A stretch of 64,000 nt of DNA. It comes from Peribacillus simplex (GTDB lineage Bacteria; Bacillota; Bacilli; Bacillales; DSM-1321). Position 1 is the stretch's first letter. Every line of letters starts with the position of its first letter. Both the position numbers and the translations under genes were made by a program. The notes beneath the pieces are model-generated. The model worked only from the letters and a program-made list of their open reading frames with translations, did no database searches and was not told where the DNA came from. Positions 8,841 through 18,659 of this stretch are shown one piece after another. The stretch is from assembly GCF_001578185.1 (NCBI RefSeq), contig NZ_CP011008.1:4182001-4246000 (forward strand), written 5' to 3'.

Positions 8841-10346
8841 TTAAGCGGTTTGATTCTTTTTCACGGCTGTTTTTTCTTCAGCCGGCCACGCACGCTTGAT
8901 GAATAATGACAGAATCAGTGCCACAGCAACAATGAAGGTCGATACAAAGAAGGAGAAGTTAATTCCATCCAGCATCGCCTGCATTCCGACTTGGGCCTGC
9001 ATTTTTTCCATCACCTCAGCAGTGGGCTGGCTTGTTAATTTGCTCATCGCTTTGGTCATTAAGCTCTCACCGGAAGAAGCTGCATGGTTAGACATGACCG
9101 TAACAAGCAATGCAGTACCGATAGCACCGGAGACTTGGTTAAGTGTGTTATTCATCGCTGTACCATGCGGGTTCATACGGGCTGGCAGCGAGTTCAATCC
9201 GTTTGTCATGATTGGCATCATTGCCATGGAAAGCCCGAATGCACGAATGGAAAACAGAATCACAATGTGTGTATAAGATGTATCCATTGTAAATTTACTG
9301 AAGAAATACGTTGTGACAACGGTGATAAATAAACCGGTTGAAGCAAGCACGCGAGCACCGAACTTATCGAAGAGCTTACCTGTGACCGGTGACATAAGGG
9401 CCATTAATAGTGCTCCAGGCAGCATCAGCAAGCCGGAATCAAATGGTGAAATGCCACGGACTGTTTGTGTATACAATGGCATTAGGATCATCCCCGAAAA
9501 CAGAGCCATATTCAGCGAGATTGAAATCGTTGCAGATAAAGCGAACATTGGATGTTTGAAGATCCTGAATTCAAGCATCGGTGTTTCCATTTTAAGTTGG
9601 CGTGTAATGAAAAGGATCAGGGAAATGGCACCGACAATCAATGTTCCATAAACCCAAGGGCTATCCCAACCCTTGCTGCCTGCGGAACTGAATCCATAAA
9701 GCAGGCCGCCAAAGCCCAGGCTTGATAGGATGACCGATAATTTATCGATTTTAATATCGACTTTTTCCTTTTTGTCTTTAAGCTTGAAGAAGCCGAAAAT
9801 TAGCACTAATAAAGCAAGCGGAGTAATGAAATGGAATAGCATTCTCCAATCATAATGTTCGATGATCCAGCCTGAAAGCGTCGGCCCGATTGCAGGGGCA
9901 AACATCATGACTAAACCGAATAATCCCATTGCCGAGCCCCGTTTTTCAACAGGGAAAGCAGTTAAAAGTACGTTCATTAATAACGGCATCATAATTGCAG
10001 AACCTGCAGCCTGAACCATACGTGCTCCCAATAATAGTGGGAATGCTTCCGCTACACCTGCAACGATCGTCCCGATTGAGAATAGGAGCATTGCTGTCAG
10101 GAAAAGATTACGCACTGAATATTTCCTTATTAAGAAGGCTGTTGCCGGAATCATGATTCCGTTCACGAGCATGTAGCCCGTTGTCAGCCATTGGACTGTG
10201 GAAGTTTCTATTCCCAGGTCTGTTTTAATTGATGGCAGTGCAATATTTAAAAGGGTTGAATTCAGTATCGCTATAAACGCACCGATCATCAGTATGGCTA
10301 AAATGCCATACGGCCCTTTTTTTTCAGTTGTTTGTGCAGTACTCAC
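8841..10346 (-). CDS. DHA2 family drug efflux MFS transporter
   Basis: 501 residues with about 14 hydrophobic segments, as in LmrB/EmrB/QacA proton-driven multidrug exporters. It has the N-terminal LNSTLLNIALPSIKTDL and motif-C region MMFAPAIGPTLSGWI of DHA2 members. The start is GTG at 10346 behind GGAGG with a 12-base spacing. It is divergent from a TetR regulator, the usual drug-sensing repressor arrangement (compare lmrA-lmrB). Substrates cannot be read. Confidence 0.87.
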   Translation of the reverse strand: MSTAQTTEKKGPYGILAILMIGAFIAILNSTLLNIALPSIKTDLGIETSTVQWLTTGYMLVNGIMIPATAFLIRKYSVRNLFLTAMLLFSIGTIVAGVAEAFPLLLGARMVQAAGSAIMMPLLMNVLLTAFPVEKRGSAMGLFGLVMMFAPAIGPTLSGWIIEHYDWRMLFHFITPLALLVLIFGFFKLKDKKEKVDIKIDKLSVILSSLGFGGLLYGFSSAGSKGWDSPWVYGTLIVGAISLILFITRQLKMETPMLEFRIFKHPMFALSATISISLNMALFSGMILMPLYTQTVRGISPFDSGLLMLPGALLMALMSPVTGKLFDKFGARVLASTGLFITVVTTYFFSKFTMDTSYTHIVILFSIRAFGLSMAMMPIMTNGLNSLPARMNPHGTAMNNTLNQVSGAIGTALLVTVMSNHAASSGESLMTKAMSKLTSQPTAEVMEKMQAQVGMQAMLDGINFSFFVSTFIVAVALILSLFIKRAWPAEEKTAVKKNQTA

Positions 10347-10546
10347 TTTTTATCTAATCCTCCATCCAAACTATTGGTTCATTTAATTGTACGACTAGTA
10401 TATCTAAATCTCATAAAATCAATAATATACCCCCAGTTCATTTTTTGCAATAAAAATTTACTTGTTTAAATAAGGGTTTGTACTGTGTTGGAAAATAGAG
10501 TACGATTACATTTATACAAGCAGTATAATGAAAATTAGGTGATATG

Positions 10547-11443
10547 ATGAATAATCGAAGGCAGAATGTCATCGATGCGGCTCATAAGCTGTTTATTGAT
10601 AAGGGCTACCAAGCCACGTCCATTCAGGACATTTTAGACGGCAGCGGTATTTCAAAAGGTACTTTTTATAATTATTTCCCTTCGAAGGGTGAATTATTTA
10701 TTGCCATTTTCCGTTCCGTCTATACAAGGATTCGCCACGACAGGGAAAAACTGTTGATTGGTCAAGATTCAGCTGATATTGAAATTTTCATCCAACAGCT
10801 CGAATTGCAGATGATGGTGAACAAACAAAGTAAATTGCTTATCCTGATCGAAGAAGTCCGTGTTTCCAACGACGAGGAATTAAAGCAATTCATCAATCAA
10901 ACTCTATTGTTGAGCATACGATGGATGTATGACCGTTTTCTCGATATATTCGGGGAAAGCAAAAAACCCTATCTATTAGATAGCGTCATTATCTTTCATT
11001 CGATGATGACCCATATGAATCATTTTAGTTATCGTGCTAATGCGGTCGGTACACCGGACATACAAATTATCCGCTATTGCATGAACCGAATTGTCCATTT
11101 AGTCAATGAAGTGGCTGATAGCGGAGAACAGATCCTTGATCCCGAACAAATGGATACGTGGTTTCCCCACTTTAAAAACCATCTTGATCCTTGCCATAAT
11201 GATTTGCTAAATTCCACCACGGATTTGAAAAAAGTAATAAACAATGCTTTTACTTGCGGTGAAGATCGATCAAGGGCAATTGAACTGGTCGATTTTATCC
11301 AAGATGAGCTGATGCAGTCCGACAAACCGCGAAAATTTTTGATTGAAAGTTTGCTGCTCACTTTAAAGACTCAATATGCAGCGCAGATACAAGGCTACAT
11401 CGAGACTTTTGAAGAAAGCATCAACTCATGCATGAGCCAATGA
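10547..11443 (+). CDS. TetR/AcrR family regulator of the efflux pump
   Basis: 298 residues; ATG 10547 has the better spacing from AGGTG, but ATG 10544 is also possible. TetR helix-turn-helix at about 8-55 (VIDAAHKLFIDKGYQATS, ISKGTFYNYFPSKGELF). At nearly 300 residues it is about 100 longer than typical TetR proteins, with an extra C-terminal helical region of unknown role. It lies divergent to the DHA2 pump and probably represses it. Confidence 0.82.
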   Translation: MNNRRQNVIDAAHKLFIDKGYQATSIQDILDGSGISKGTFYNYFPSKGELFIAIFRSVYTRIRHDREKLLIGQDSADIEIFIQQLELQMMVNKQSKLLILIEEVRVSNDEELKQFINQTLLLSIRWMYDRFLDIFGESKKPYLLDSVIIFHSMMTHMNHFSYRANAVGTPDIQIIRYCMNRIVHLVNEVADSGEQILDPEQMDTWFPHFKNHLDPCHNDLLNSTTDLKKVINNAFTCGEDRSRAIELVDFIQDELMQSDKPRKFLIESLLLTLKTQYAAQIQGYIETFEESINSCMSQ

Positions 11444-11468
11444 TGGAATGGTTTATAGAGGAAACACG

Positions 11469-11497
11469 CACCTACTAAAACGGTAGGTGTTTTTTTA
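11469..11497 (+). terminator. Rho-independent terminator of tetR
   Basis: CACCTAC (11469-11475) pairs with GTAGGTG (11483-11489), then eight T residues. Confidence 0.85.
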
Positions 11498-11896
11498 TGA
11501 GCATTTTTAATTGATAATGCTGTCCCTTTTATCTACGATCACTATATATTTGTGGTAAATATTGGATTTAATATTCATTTTTTCATTCGGGATTTTCATT
11601 TTTGCTACTTTCACCAGTTGTTTTTTTATATCACCCTGGAATTCGTTTCGCTTTTTGATAAGGGTCGGTTTGCTGCCAGTATTTTCGCATTTCTTTACGG
11701 TTTTCTTTTTTTCGTGAATGGTTTAATCCTTTTATGGTTATCCGCTTAAAAAGAATCTGCCAACTTGCAGTAGGTTATTTTTAAGATTGATTTTTGAATT
11801 GCAGGAAGAAGAAAGTCATTTTATAAAAAGAGTTGGTTTTATAAGAGAGGCCTAAGGAAAGACTATCCTTATTATACTAAAGGGAGGTCTAGTTAT
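11498..11896. other. intergenic region upstream of the RNase J paralogue
   Basis: About 400 bases. A 65-codon hydrophobic frame (GTG 11552 to 11749) has no ribosome site and Phe-rich composition, so I do not call it a gene. Just before the RNase J start a hairpin AAGGA/TCCTT (about 11854-11870) lies upstream of the ribosome site GGGAGG and could affect translation or mRNA processing. Confidence 0.4.
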
Positions 11897-13570
11897 TTGA
11901 GTGTGAATGAAAATGCTTTGTCCATTCTGGCTCTAGGCGGAGTGAATGAAATCGGTAAAAACATGTATGTGGTTCAATATTCAAACGATATGGTCATTAT
12001 CGACTGTGGTGCAAAGTTTCCTGATGAAAGTTTATTAGGAGTCGACTTGATCATTCCTGATATTTCCTTTCTACAAGAAAATAAGGAGAAGATCCGGGCT
12101 TTAATCGTGACTCATGGGCATGAAGATCATATAGGCGGCATCCCCTATTTCTTGAAAAAATTGAATGTACCCATTTATGCCACACGTTTAACACTTGGGT
12201 TGATTGAATTGAAATTAAAAGAACATAACCTTTTGGGTGATACTGAATTAATCCAGATCGACTCGGATTCAACGTTGGAATTTGGGGAGATGAGTCTGGA
12301 TTTTTTCAAAACGAATCACAGTATTCCTGATTGTCTTGGAGTCACCATGCATACACCGGAGGGTACGGTCGTCCATACAGGGGACTTTAAATTTGACTTA
12401 ACTCCCATGAATGACCAATATCCCGATATTCATAAAATGGCCGAAATCGGGAGTGCAGGTGTCTTGGCTTTATTATCTGAGAGCACTAACGCTGAACGTC
12501 CAGGCTCAAGTCCCTCGGAGCATCTGGTTGGAAGTCATATTGAAGAGGCGTTTATGCAGGCTAAACAGAAAGTCATTCTTTCAACTTTCGCTTCAAACGT
12601 CAATCGTGTTCAACAAGTGGTGAACGCTGCCCAGAAGACAAACCGAAAACTCGCCTTACTGGGACGAAGCATGGTGAATGTCGTATCCGTTGCCATCGAG
12701 CGCGGCTACCTTGAGGTTCCTGATGGGATGATAATTCAAGCACATGAAGTCGATAATTATGCTCCTGAAAGGGTCGCGGTTTTATGTACGGGAAGTCAAG
12801 GAGAGCCGTTTGCTGCCCTGTCCCGCCTTTCCAGTTCGAATTATCGCGATATGAGCATATTACCTGGTGATACAGTGATCCTTGCCTCCACTCCAATACC
12901 CGGAAATGAACGGGATGTTTCCCGTATCATCGACAACCTGTTCCAATTGGGGGCCAAAGTCATATACGGTTCTGGGACTGTAACAGGCATGCATGTTTCT
13001 GGACATGCCTATCAGGAAGAGTTAAAGCTCATGCTTACCCTGATGAAACCTAAGTATTTCATACCCATTCACGGTGAGTATAGGATGTTGCACCAACATC
13101 GGCTACTTGCTGAGGCTGTAGGGGTGGAAAAGGGCAATACTTTCATTATCAATAATGGCGATGTCGTGGATATTGAAAACTCGGTCGCCCGTCAAACGAG
13201 AAAGGTTGCTGCCGGCAATACCTTTGTTGACGGTATGGGCGTTGGTGATGTTGGAGAAGTCGTACTGCGCGACCGTAAGCAGCTTTCCGAAGATGGGATG
13301 CTCGTAATTGTCATAACACTAAGCAAGACGGAAAGAAAAATAGTATCAGGACCCGATACCATTTCCCGTGGATTTGTATATGTTCAAAATTCCGAAGAGC
13401 TCCTTCGGCATGTAAATCGTCTTGTCACGAAAACGGTCAACGACTTGCAAAGTGAAAAAATATACCGATGGAATATCATAAAACAAACCATCAAGAAGGA
13501 ACTAGGGCAATATCTCTATAACCAAACCAAGAAAAAACCAATGATCCTTCCGTTAATCATTGAGATTTAG
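11897..13570 (+). CDS. ribonuclease J family protein (paralogue)
   Basis: 557 residues, the length of RNases J1 and J2. Metallo-beta-lactamase core with HGHEDHIGG (His73, His75, Asp77, His78), His141 and Asp163 in HTGDFKF; then the beta-CASP domain, PIHGEYRM near residue 390, and the C-terminal domain ending KKKPMILPLIIEI. All metal ligands are present, unlike J2 of B. subtilis, so it should be catalytically competent in 5'-exo/endonuclease mRNA decay. It stands alone with its own TTG start behind GGGAGG and lacks the rpoY neighbour of rnjA, so it is probably an extra paralogue. Confidence 0.88.
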   Translation: MSVNENALSILALGGVNEIGKNMYVVQYSNDMVIIDCGAKFPDESLLGVDLIIPDISFLQENKEKIRALIVTHGHEDHIGGIPYFLKKLNVPIYATRLTLGLIELKLKEHNLLGDTELIQIDSDSTLEFGEMSLDFFKTNHSIPDCLGVTMHTPEGTVVHTGDFKFDLTPMNDQYPDIHKMAEIGSAGVLALLSESTNAERPGSSPSEHLVGSHIEEAFMQAKQKVILSTFASNVNRVQQVVNAAQKTNRKLALLGRSMVNVVSVAIERGYLEVPDGMIIQAHEVDNYAPERVAVLCTGSQGEPFAALSRLSSSNYRDMSILPGDTVILASTPIPGNERDVSRIIDNLFQLGAKVIYGSGTVTGMHVSGHAYQEELKLMLTLMKPKYFIPIHGEYRMLHQHRLLAEAVGVEKGNTFIINNGDVVDIENSVARQTRKVAAGNTFVDGMGVGDVGEVVLRDRKQLSEDGMLVIVITLSKTERKIVSGPDTISRGFVYVQNSEELLRHVNRLVTKTVNDLQSEKIYRWNIIKQTIKKELGQYLYNQTKKKPMILPLIIEI

Positions 13571-13579
13571 CCAGCACAC

Positions 13580-13619
13580 AAAAAGGAACTCGACTTCATG
13601 TAGTCAAGTTCTTTTTTTT
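13580..13619. terminator. bidirectional terminator
   Basis: GAACTCGACT (13586-13595) pairs with AGTCAAGTTC (13602-13611) with one mismatch; an A run lies before and eight T after. It separates the convergent RNase J and permease genes and abuts the permease stop codon. Confidence 0.85.
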
Positions 13620-15037
13620 CAATCTAGTTCTGATTTACTCGCTCTTGCGGCCATCGCCTTGTTTTTATTCCAAACCTTGAACTTCATGAAAATGGCAGCA
13701 AGCCCGATGATCACGATGAATAAAAGGCTTATGAAAAACCCGGGACGGATCTCTTTTTCAAGCAGTGTGCCACTGACCGCAGCAAAAATTAGCAGAAGTC
13801 CAAAAACGGCGGTAATCTTACTCCAAATTTTATTTTCCAAGATTTTGAATGAAGAAAGAATGATGAATGCCCAGTTATATAAAAGCAATATCCCAGCTGA
13901 GGTTGTAATGTATTCATAAATCTTGCCTGGCAGGAGCAAGGCTGTGATGATTGACCCTAAAAGCCCTAAGGCTCCAAGACCCAATGAGGACAGTGGAAGA
14001 TCCTTGAATTTTTTGATCTTTTGCATGAATAATGAGGGCGCATTCCCATCGTTGGAAAGCGTTACTAACAGATTGGTTACACCAAACAGTGAAGCGGTCA
14101 TCGTCGAGAAACCGGCAATGATGATCGCACCATTAAATACATGAGGGAAAAATGTCAGGTGATAATTGTCCAATGCAGAAACAAATGGGCTTTCTTTTTC
14201 ATTGAATGCTCCTAATGAAACCATGGTTACGGCTAATCCCAATGAAACCACATATATGATCGTAAGAACCATGAGCATGATCGTCCCTGCCTTTGGCGCA
14301 TCCTCTTTCTTTTTCAGCTGCATCGCCATCAATCCAATGACTTCAATGCCGCCAAACGCATAAAAGGCATAGATAAGGGATGTCCAAAACCCTTTTAGCC
14401 CTTTTGGAAACAATTCATTGTACGTATTCGGAAATGACGGCGGTTTCCCCCCATCAAGACCAAACCAGCCGAAAACGGCACATATTGCTATAATGATAAA
14501 CATTACGATTGCCGCTGTCTTAATTACCGCCAGGATGTTTTCAACTCTGTCGAACCCTTTTGTTCCAAGCAATACCACAAAAATTGAAATAATGGCAAAT
14601 CCAGCCGCAAATAGCCACAGCGGGACTTTCGGAAACCAAAATTGAGATAACAGCGAAAGCGCAGTAAGCTGACTTCCCATGATCAATATATTGGAGGACC
14701 AATAATTCCAGCCACAGCTAAAGCCAGCCCATCGTCCAAATGCTTTATTGGCATAATAACAAAAAGAACCCTCTTGAGGATCGGCAGCCGTCATCTTAGC
14801 AAGCAGATTATAAACGATGTATGTACCTAGTGCAGCCAAAACAAATGAAAATACAATAGATGGCCCTGTCGTTTTAATCCCTATGGTGGATCCAAGAAAA
14901 TATCCTGTCCCGATTGTACAGCCTACACCGACTAATGATAGCTGCCACCATTTCATATCGCCTTGTTGTTCACCTGATGATTTGGAATCTTGAACAGTCT
15001 TCCCTTTGGCTGAACTGCAATTGGCTTTTGTTGTCAT
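13619..15037 (-). CDS. APC family amino acid permease
   Basis: 472 residues with about 12 membrane segments. The first, VGVGCTIGTGYFLGS, is the conserved GxxIGxG substrate-binding helix of APC transporters, followed by the family-typical GRWAGFSCGWNYW. A charged 30-residue N-terminal tail precedes it. Nothing in the context fixes the substrate. It is monocistronic with a shared terminator at its end. Confidence 0.82.
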   Translation of the reverse strand: MTTKANCSSAKGKTVQDSKSSGEQQGDMKWWQLSLVGVGCTIGTGYFLGSTIGIKTTGPSIVFSFVLAALGTYIVYNLLAKMTAADPQEGSFCYYANKAFGRWAGFSCGWNYWSSNILIMGSQLTALSLLSQFWFPKVPLWLFAAGFAIISIFVVLLGTKGFDRVENILAVIKTAAIVMFIIIAICAVFGWFGLDGGKPPSFPNTYNELFPKGLKGFWTSLIYAFYAFGGIEVIGLMAMQLKKKEDAPKAGTIMLMVLTIIYVVSLGLAVTMVSLGAFNEKESPFVSALDNYHLTFFPHVFNGAIIIAGFSTMTASLFGVTNLLVTLSNDGNAPSLFMQKIKKFKDLPLSSLGLGALGLLGSIITALLLPGKIYEYITTSAGILLLYNWAFIILSSFKILENKIWSKITAVFGLLLIFAAVSGTLLEKEIRPGFFISLLFIVIIGLAAIFMKFKVWNKNKAMAARASKSELD

Positions 15038-15162
15038 AACATTACCCCCTTTCCATCATTCATAGTGTTGATAATGCCACAATGAATTATGCAAGGAAGA
15101 AGTTATCATATGGTTAAATAATTCCCCATTAACATTGAAGTGATATGTAATGCATCGAAGCA

Positions 15163-15799
15163 TTATGATGCGATGGCACGAATGCCTTGATAGGCAAAAT
15201 AAACCCCAAAACCAGTCAGTGATAATCCAGAGATGATCGAAATGGCCATTAAACTTTTTTCATTTAAGAACCTGCGTAATCGATTTGTTAATGCCGCTAC
15301 AAAAAAATCCCAGCAAGTAAGACCGAGGAAGATCATCCCGCTATAGATGAAAAGTTGGGATGTCCCATAACTTGAAGCCGTTTTAGCTAAAACAGATCCA
15401 TATATCCCTAACCAAAATAAAATGGATAATGGACTGGTCACTGACATGATGAACCCAGTTAAAAAGCAGGAAAATAAAGAATCTCTATTCCTGTATTGAT
15501 TTAATGATATCGTATTTACCCGTAAAACACTTTCCATCCCAGAATAAATAAGCACGCACAAATCCGACAAAAAGCCATAGAAAGATTTGGACGATCGGGA
15601 TTTCTAAAAACCGTACCATACCCACATACACTAAAATCATGAACAAGGCATCCGCGATCATCGCCCCTGTTCCAACAATCCAGGCATGCCAAAACCCGTT
15701 CTTGATTCCTTTATCGATACGAGCAGAATTCACCGGGCCGATCGGTGCTGCAAGGGTAAGTCCTAAGAAAAAGTAACTCAGCAGTAAATGTACATTCAA
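15163..15799 (-). pseudogene. LysE family translocator, frameshifted
   Basis: Two overlapping frames together spell one LysE-type exporter. 15799-15485 gives the N-terminal half (LGLTLAAPIGPVNSARIDKG) and the other frame, up to 15570, supplies the C-terminal half (SLFSCFLTGFIMSVTSPL). Aligned by eye to the intact 208-residue paralogue at 18660, the frames would join with one extra base around 15553-15567 (about FVGFV to LIYSGMES). Start TTG 15799 behind AAGGAG. Either a genuine recent inactivation or a sequencing error; the rest is undecayed. Confidence 0.8.
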
Positions 15800-15926
15800 A
15801 AAGCATCACTCCTTCGAGCTTGTTCATGACTTGTACATTCTATGTGACAACCCCTACCTATATCATCATACTGATATAATATTGATGGCATTTCGCAAAT
15901 TACGCAAAAAAATCCTTTTTCGGCTT

Positions 15927-17159
15927 TTAGCTAGCTGCTTCTTTCTTGTCTGTACTAATGAATTTCAAAACAATCAATACAATGCATATACCAATGATTC
16001 CTGAAATGATATAGCTCATATTGAGATGATTTTTCATGACAAGGGACATGACCGGCGGGCCTGCCGCAACTCCGATGAACCTTGATGACATGTAAAAGGA
16101 GGTTATCGTCCCCCGCTGTTCCTTTTTTATATTTTGGGTGATGATTGCGTCGAGTGTCGGCAATAACGCACCAATTGCTATCCCCACCAAGCTTGTCATT
16201 ATCAATAGAAGGACGACCCTGTTTTTAGTAAAACCGACAAATACAAGGCTGATTGAAAGGACAGCTAAACTGATCATGATGATCTTTTTCATGATTGGTA
16301 ATTCTCCCTTGATTTTTTTCCCTGCAATATAAGAAGATACACAAAGGAAAAACAGCGGGATCGCTATCACTAAACCTTTTTTGACTCCATGCAAATCATG
16401 GATTTTTTCAAGATTGTCTGACAAAAAGAAAAGAACACCGAACAAAACCAACATGACAAATACACCAATCAGGAAAATTGTATATAACCATTTTCCTTCC
16501 TGCTTGAATATTTTTTTCGTATCACGCCAGAATTCTTTTAATTTCTTCGGCTCTTCCTTCTCTTTTGGTACCTTTATAAAGAAAAAGACCAAGACAATAG
16601 ATATTAAACTGAAGAATGAAATCGAGAAGAATGGTAAAAACCAGATAAATGCAGCAAAAAGGGAACCCAATATTGGACTCAGAACTTTCCCAAATGTGTT
16701 CGAGGTTTCGATGATACCCAAACAAGCACTTGTTTTTTCATCATCATCCTTGTAAAGGTCCCCCACTAAAGGCAAAATGATGGGCGAGGCTCCAGATGCC
16801 CCAATCCCTTGCAATACTCTCCCAATGATGATCCATGTATAAGGATTATCCATTTTCCATGATGCAAAACCTGCAACCAAGCCGCCAATAAGGGCAAGGA
16901 CAAGACTTGGCATAATCACCATTTTCCGTCCGAAACGATCTGATAAATAACCAGCTATAGGAATTAAAAAAATGGATGCAACGGAATAGCTTGTTATCAC
17001 CATGCTCGATTGAAAAGAAGATATTCCCACCTTTTCTTCAAAAATGGGCAAAACCGGGATAAGCATTGAATTTCCAAGGGTCATTACCAATGGAATCGAT
17101 GCCATACTGATCAGACACCACACGCTTACATTATTATTTTGCTTCTCATGACCTTCCAT
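15927..17159 (-). CDS. MFS drug efflux transporter
   Basis: 410 residues from ATG 17159, which has GGAG 7 bases upstream. Twelve membrane segments; motif A GYLSDRFGRKMVIM follows the second helix and motif C-like ASPIILPLVGDLY lies in the first half, as in DHA1 proton antiporters. A lysine-rich central loop (KVPKEKEEPKKLKEF) joins the two halves. Substrate unknown. It lies between the broken LysE gene and asnA on the same strand. Confidence 0.82.
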   Translation of the reverse strand: MEGHEKQNNNVSVWCLISMASIPLVMTLGNSMLIPVLPIFEEKVGISSFQSSMVITSYSVASIFLIPIAGYLSDRFGRKMVIMPSLVLALIGGLVAGFASWKMDNPYTWIIIGRVLQGIGASGASPIILPLVGDLYKDDDEKTSACLGIIETSNTFGKVLSPILGSLFAAFIWFLPFFSISFFSLISIVLVFFFIKVPKEKEEPKKLKEFWRDTKKIFKQEGKWLYTIFLIGVFVMLVLFGVLFFLSDNLEKIHDLHGVKKGLVIAIPLFFLCVSSYIAGKKIKGELPIMKKIIMISLAVLSISLVFVGFTKNRVVLLLIMTSLVGIAIGALLPTLDAIITQNIKKEQRGTITSFYMSSRFIGVAAGPPVMSLVMKNHLNMSYIISGIIGICIVLIVLKFISTDKKEAAS

Positions 17160-17300
17160 ACTTACACTCCTCATCCATTATAAAAGCAACTTATTGCATA
17201 AAAGGTATCTTTATTTTCTTCTTTAATTATTATGTTATTGGACAGGAAGATTTATTCATTAGCGTGCCACCCCAAATTATCCCTTGTGTTCCTCTAGCCT

Positions 17301-17345
17301 AATAGCAAATAGCCCATTCTTTTAAAGAATGGGCTATTTGCTATT
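17301..17345. terminator. long perfect hairpin between asnA and the MFS gene
   Basis: Bases 17301-17322 are exactly complementary to 17324-17345 around a single base, a 22-bp stem built on AATAGCCCATTCTTT. It has no long T tail outside, but A/T-rich ends read AATAG...CTATT. It is best explained as the asnA terminator and could also be a regulatory hairpin. Confidence 0.6.
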
Positions 17346-17396
17346 AAAACAGCTTATCACTCGGCTATGCTCTTTTTAAGTTAGGGACACCGTTTT

Positions 17397-18407
17397 TTAT
17401 AAAAGGATGATATTCCTCTCTTTGCACTCCTTTAATATTCGGTCATTCCAAACCGAAACCTGAACTTCGCCAATATGTGCTTTCTTTAACAAAAACATGC
17501 ATAACCTGGATTGCCCTATTCCTCCACCTATTGAATGCGGAAGTTTCCCTTCCAATACGGATTTATGATATTCGAGCGTCATACGATCTTCGTTTTTGGA
17601 TAACCTTAATTGTTTTAACAGCGAATCTTCATCTACTCGAATTCCCATTGAAGAAACTTCAAAAGCACATTCCAAAAGTGGATTCCACAAAACGATATCT
17701 CCATTTAGCTCCCTATCATCATAATCTGGTGAACGTCCATCATGTTTTTCTCCTGATTGCAACTTTTTTCCAATCTTCATAATAAAAACCGCACCATATT
17801 TCTTTGCTACCACATTTTCTCTTTCCGCGGGAGTCAGATTCGGGTATAAATCCTCCAATTCCTGTGTCGTAATAAAGTGAATTTCATTAGGCAACACAGG
17901 CCTTAGCATAGGATGGAATTTAAACATATGAAGTTCGGTCGCCTTAATAGCCTTATATATTTTTTTCACTTCGGATTTTAATGTATTTAAGTTACGCTGT
18001 TCTTTTGCTATGACTTTCTCCCAGTCCCATTGATCTACAAATAACGAGCGTAAATTATCTAATTTTTCATCACGTCTTATCGCATTCATATTTGTGTAAA
18101 TTCCTTCATCAAAAGTAAGGCCATACCTAGATAGAGTAATTCTTTTCCACTTTGCCAAGGATTGGACCACTTCTATTTGTTTATTCTTAATATCCAAAGC
18201 ATCAAACGTAAGGATCCGTTCCACACCATTTAAATTGTCATTTATCCCATTCGCCTCATTTAAAATGATCGGAGCTGATACTTTAATAAGGTTTAACGCA
18301 TTTGAAAGTCCTTCTTCAAAATGACCCTTAATTTCATTTATCGCTATATCCGTATGCATGATATCAAGGATTGATTTGTATTTATTTGGCATCGATAATT
18401 TGGGCAT
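17397..18407 (-). CDS. asnA: aspartate-ammonia ligase (asparagine synthetase A)
   Basis: 336 residues, normal for AsnA, which makes asparagine from aspartate, ammonia and ATP with a class II aaRS-like fold. Recognisable blocks are HKxK-like KWKRITLSRYG, GIYTNMNAIRRDE, the dimer/ATP region GEKHDGRSPDYDDREL, and motif-3-like GGGIGQSRLCM near the end. ATG 18407 lies behind GGAGG; a longer frame upstream has no ribosome site. The 5' region is too short for an Asn T-box and none is seen. Confidence 0.93.
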   Translation of the reverse strand: MPKLSMPNKYKSILDIMHTDIAINEIKGHFEEGLSNALNLIKVSAPIILNEANGINDNLNGVERILTFDALDIKNKQIEVVQSLAKWKRITLSRYGLTFDEGIYTNMNAIRRDEKLDNLRSLFVDQWDWEKVIAKEQRNLNTLKSEVKKIYKAIKATELHMFKFHPMLRPVLPNEIHFITTQELEDLYPNLTPAERENVVAKKYGAVFIMKIGKKLQSGEKHDGRSPDYDDRELNGDIVLWNPLLECAFEVSSMGIRVDEDSLLKQLRLSKNEDRMTLEYHKSVLEGKLPHSIGGGIGQSRLCMFLLKKAHIGEVQVSVWNDRILKECKERNIILL

Positions 18408-18659
18408 AATTATCCTCCAATTTGTTTTTGATCCGGGGTTTACTAACGCATATATTGCAAATTGGCATCTTTCCATATGACTAAATATTATGAAGGAACT
18501 TTCTGGGTTGTTACAAAACACCACCAGCCTGATTGAATCATTTTCCATAATTAACTATATTCACTCAAAAAAGGACTGACTCAGATAAAAAGGTGGTACA
18601 AGTCCAATTGTTTGAATACATTCAAATAAGCAGGATGTATCAAACGATGAGGTGATGAT

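Noticed and set aside
11552..11749. 65-codon hydrophobic frame between tetR and the RNase J paralogue
   Set aside because: GTG start without a ribosome site, strongly Phe-rich from T-rich DNA, no recognisable pattern.
18408..18659. Asn T-box before asnA; GGTGGTACA motif at about 18591
   Set aside because: The motif is on the wrong strand and incomplete, and the asnA leader is too short.
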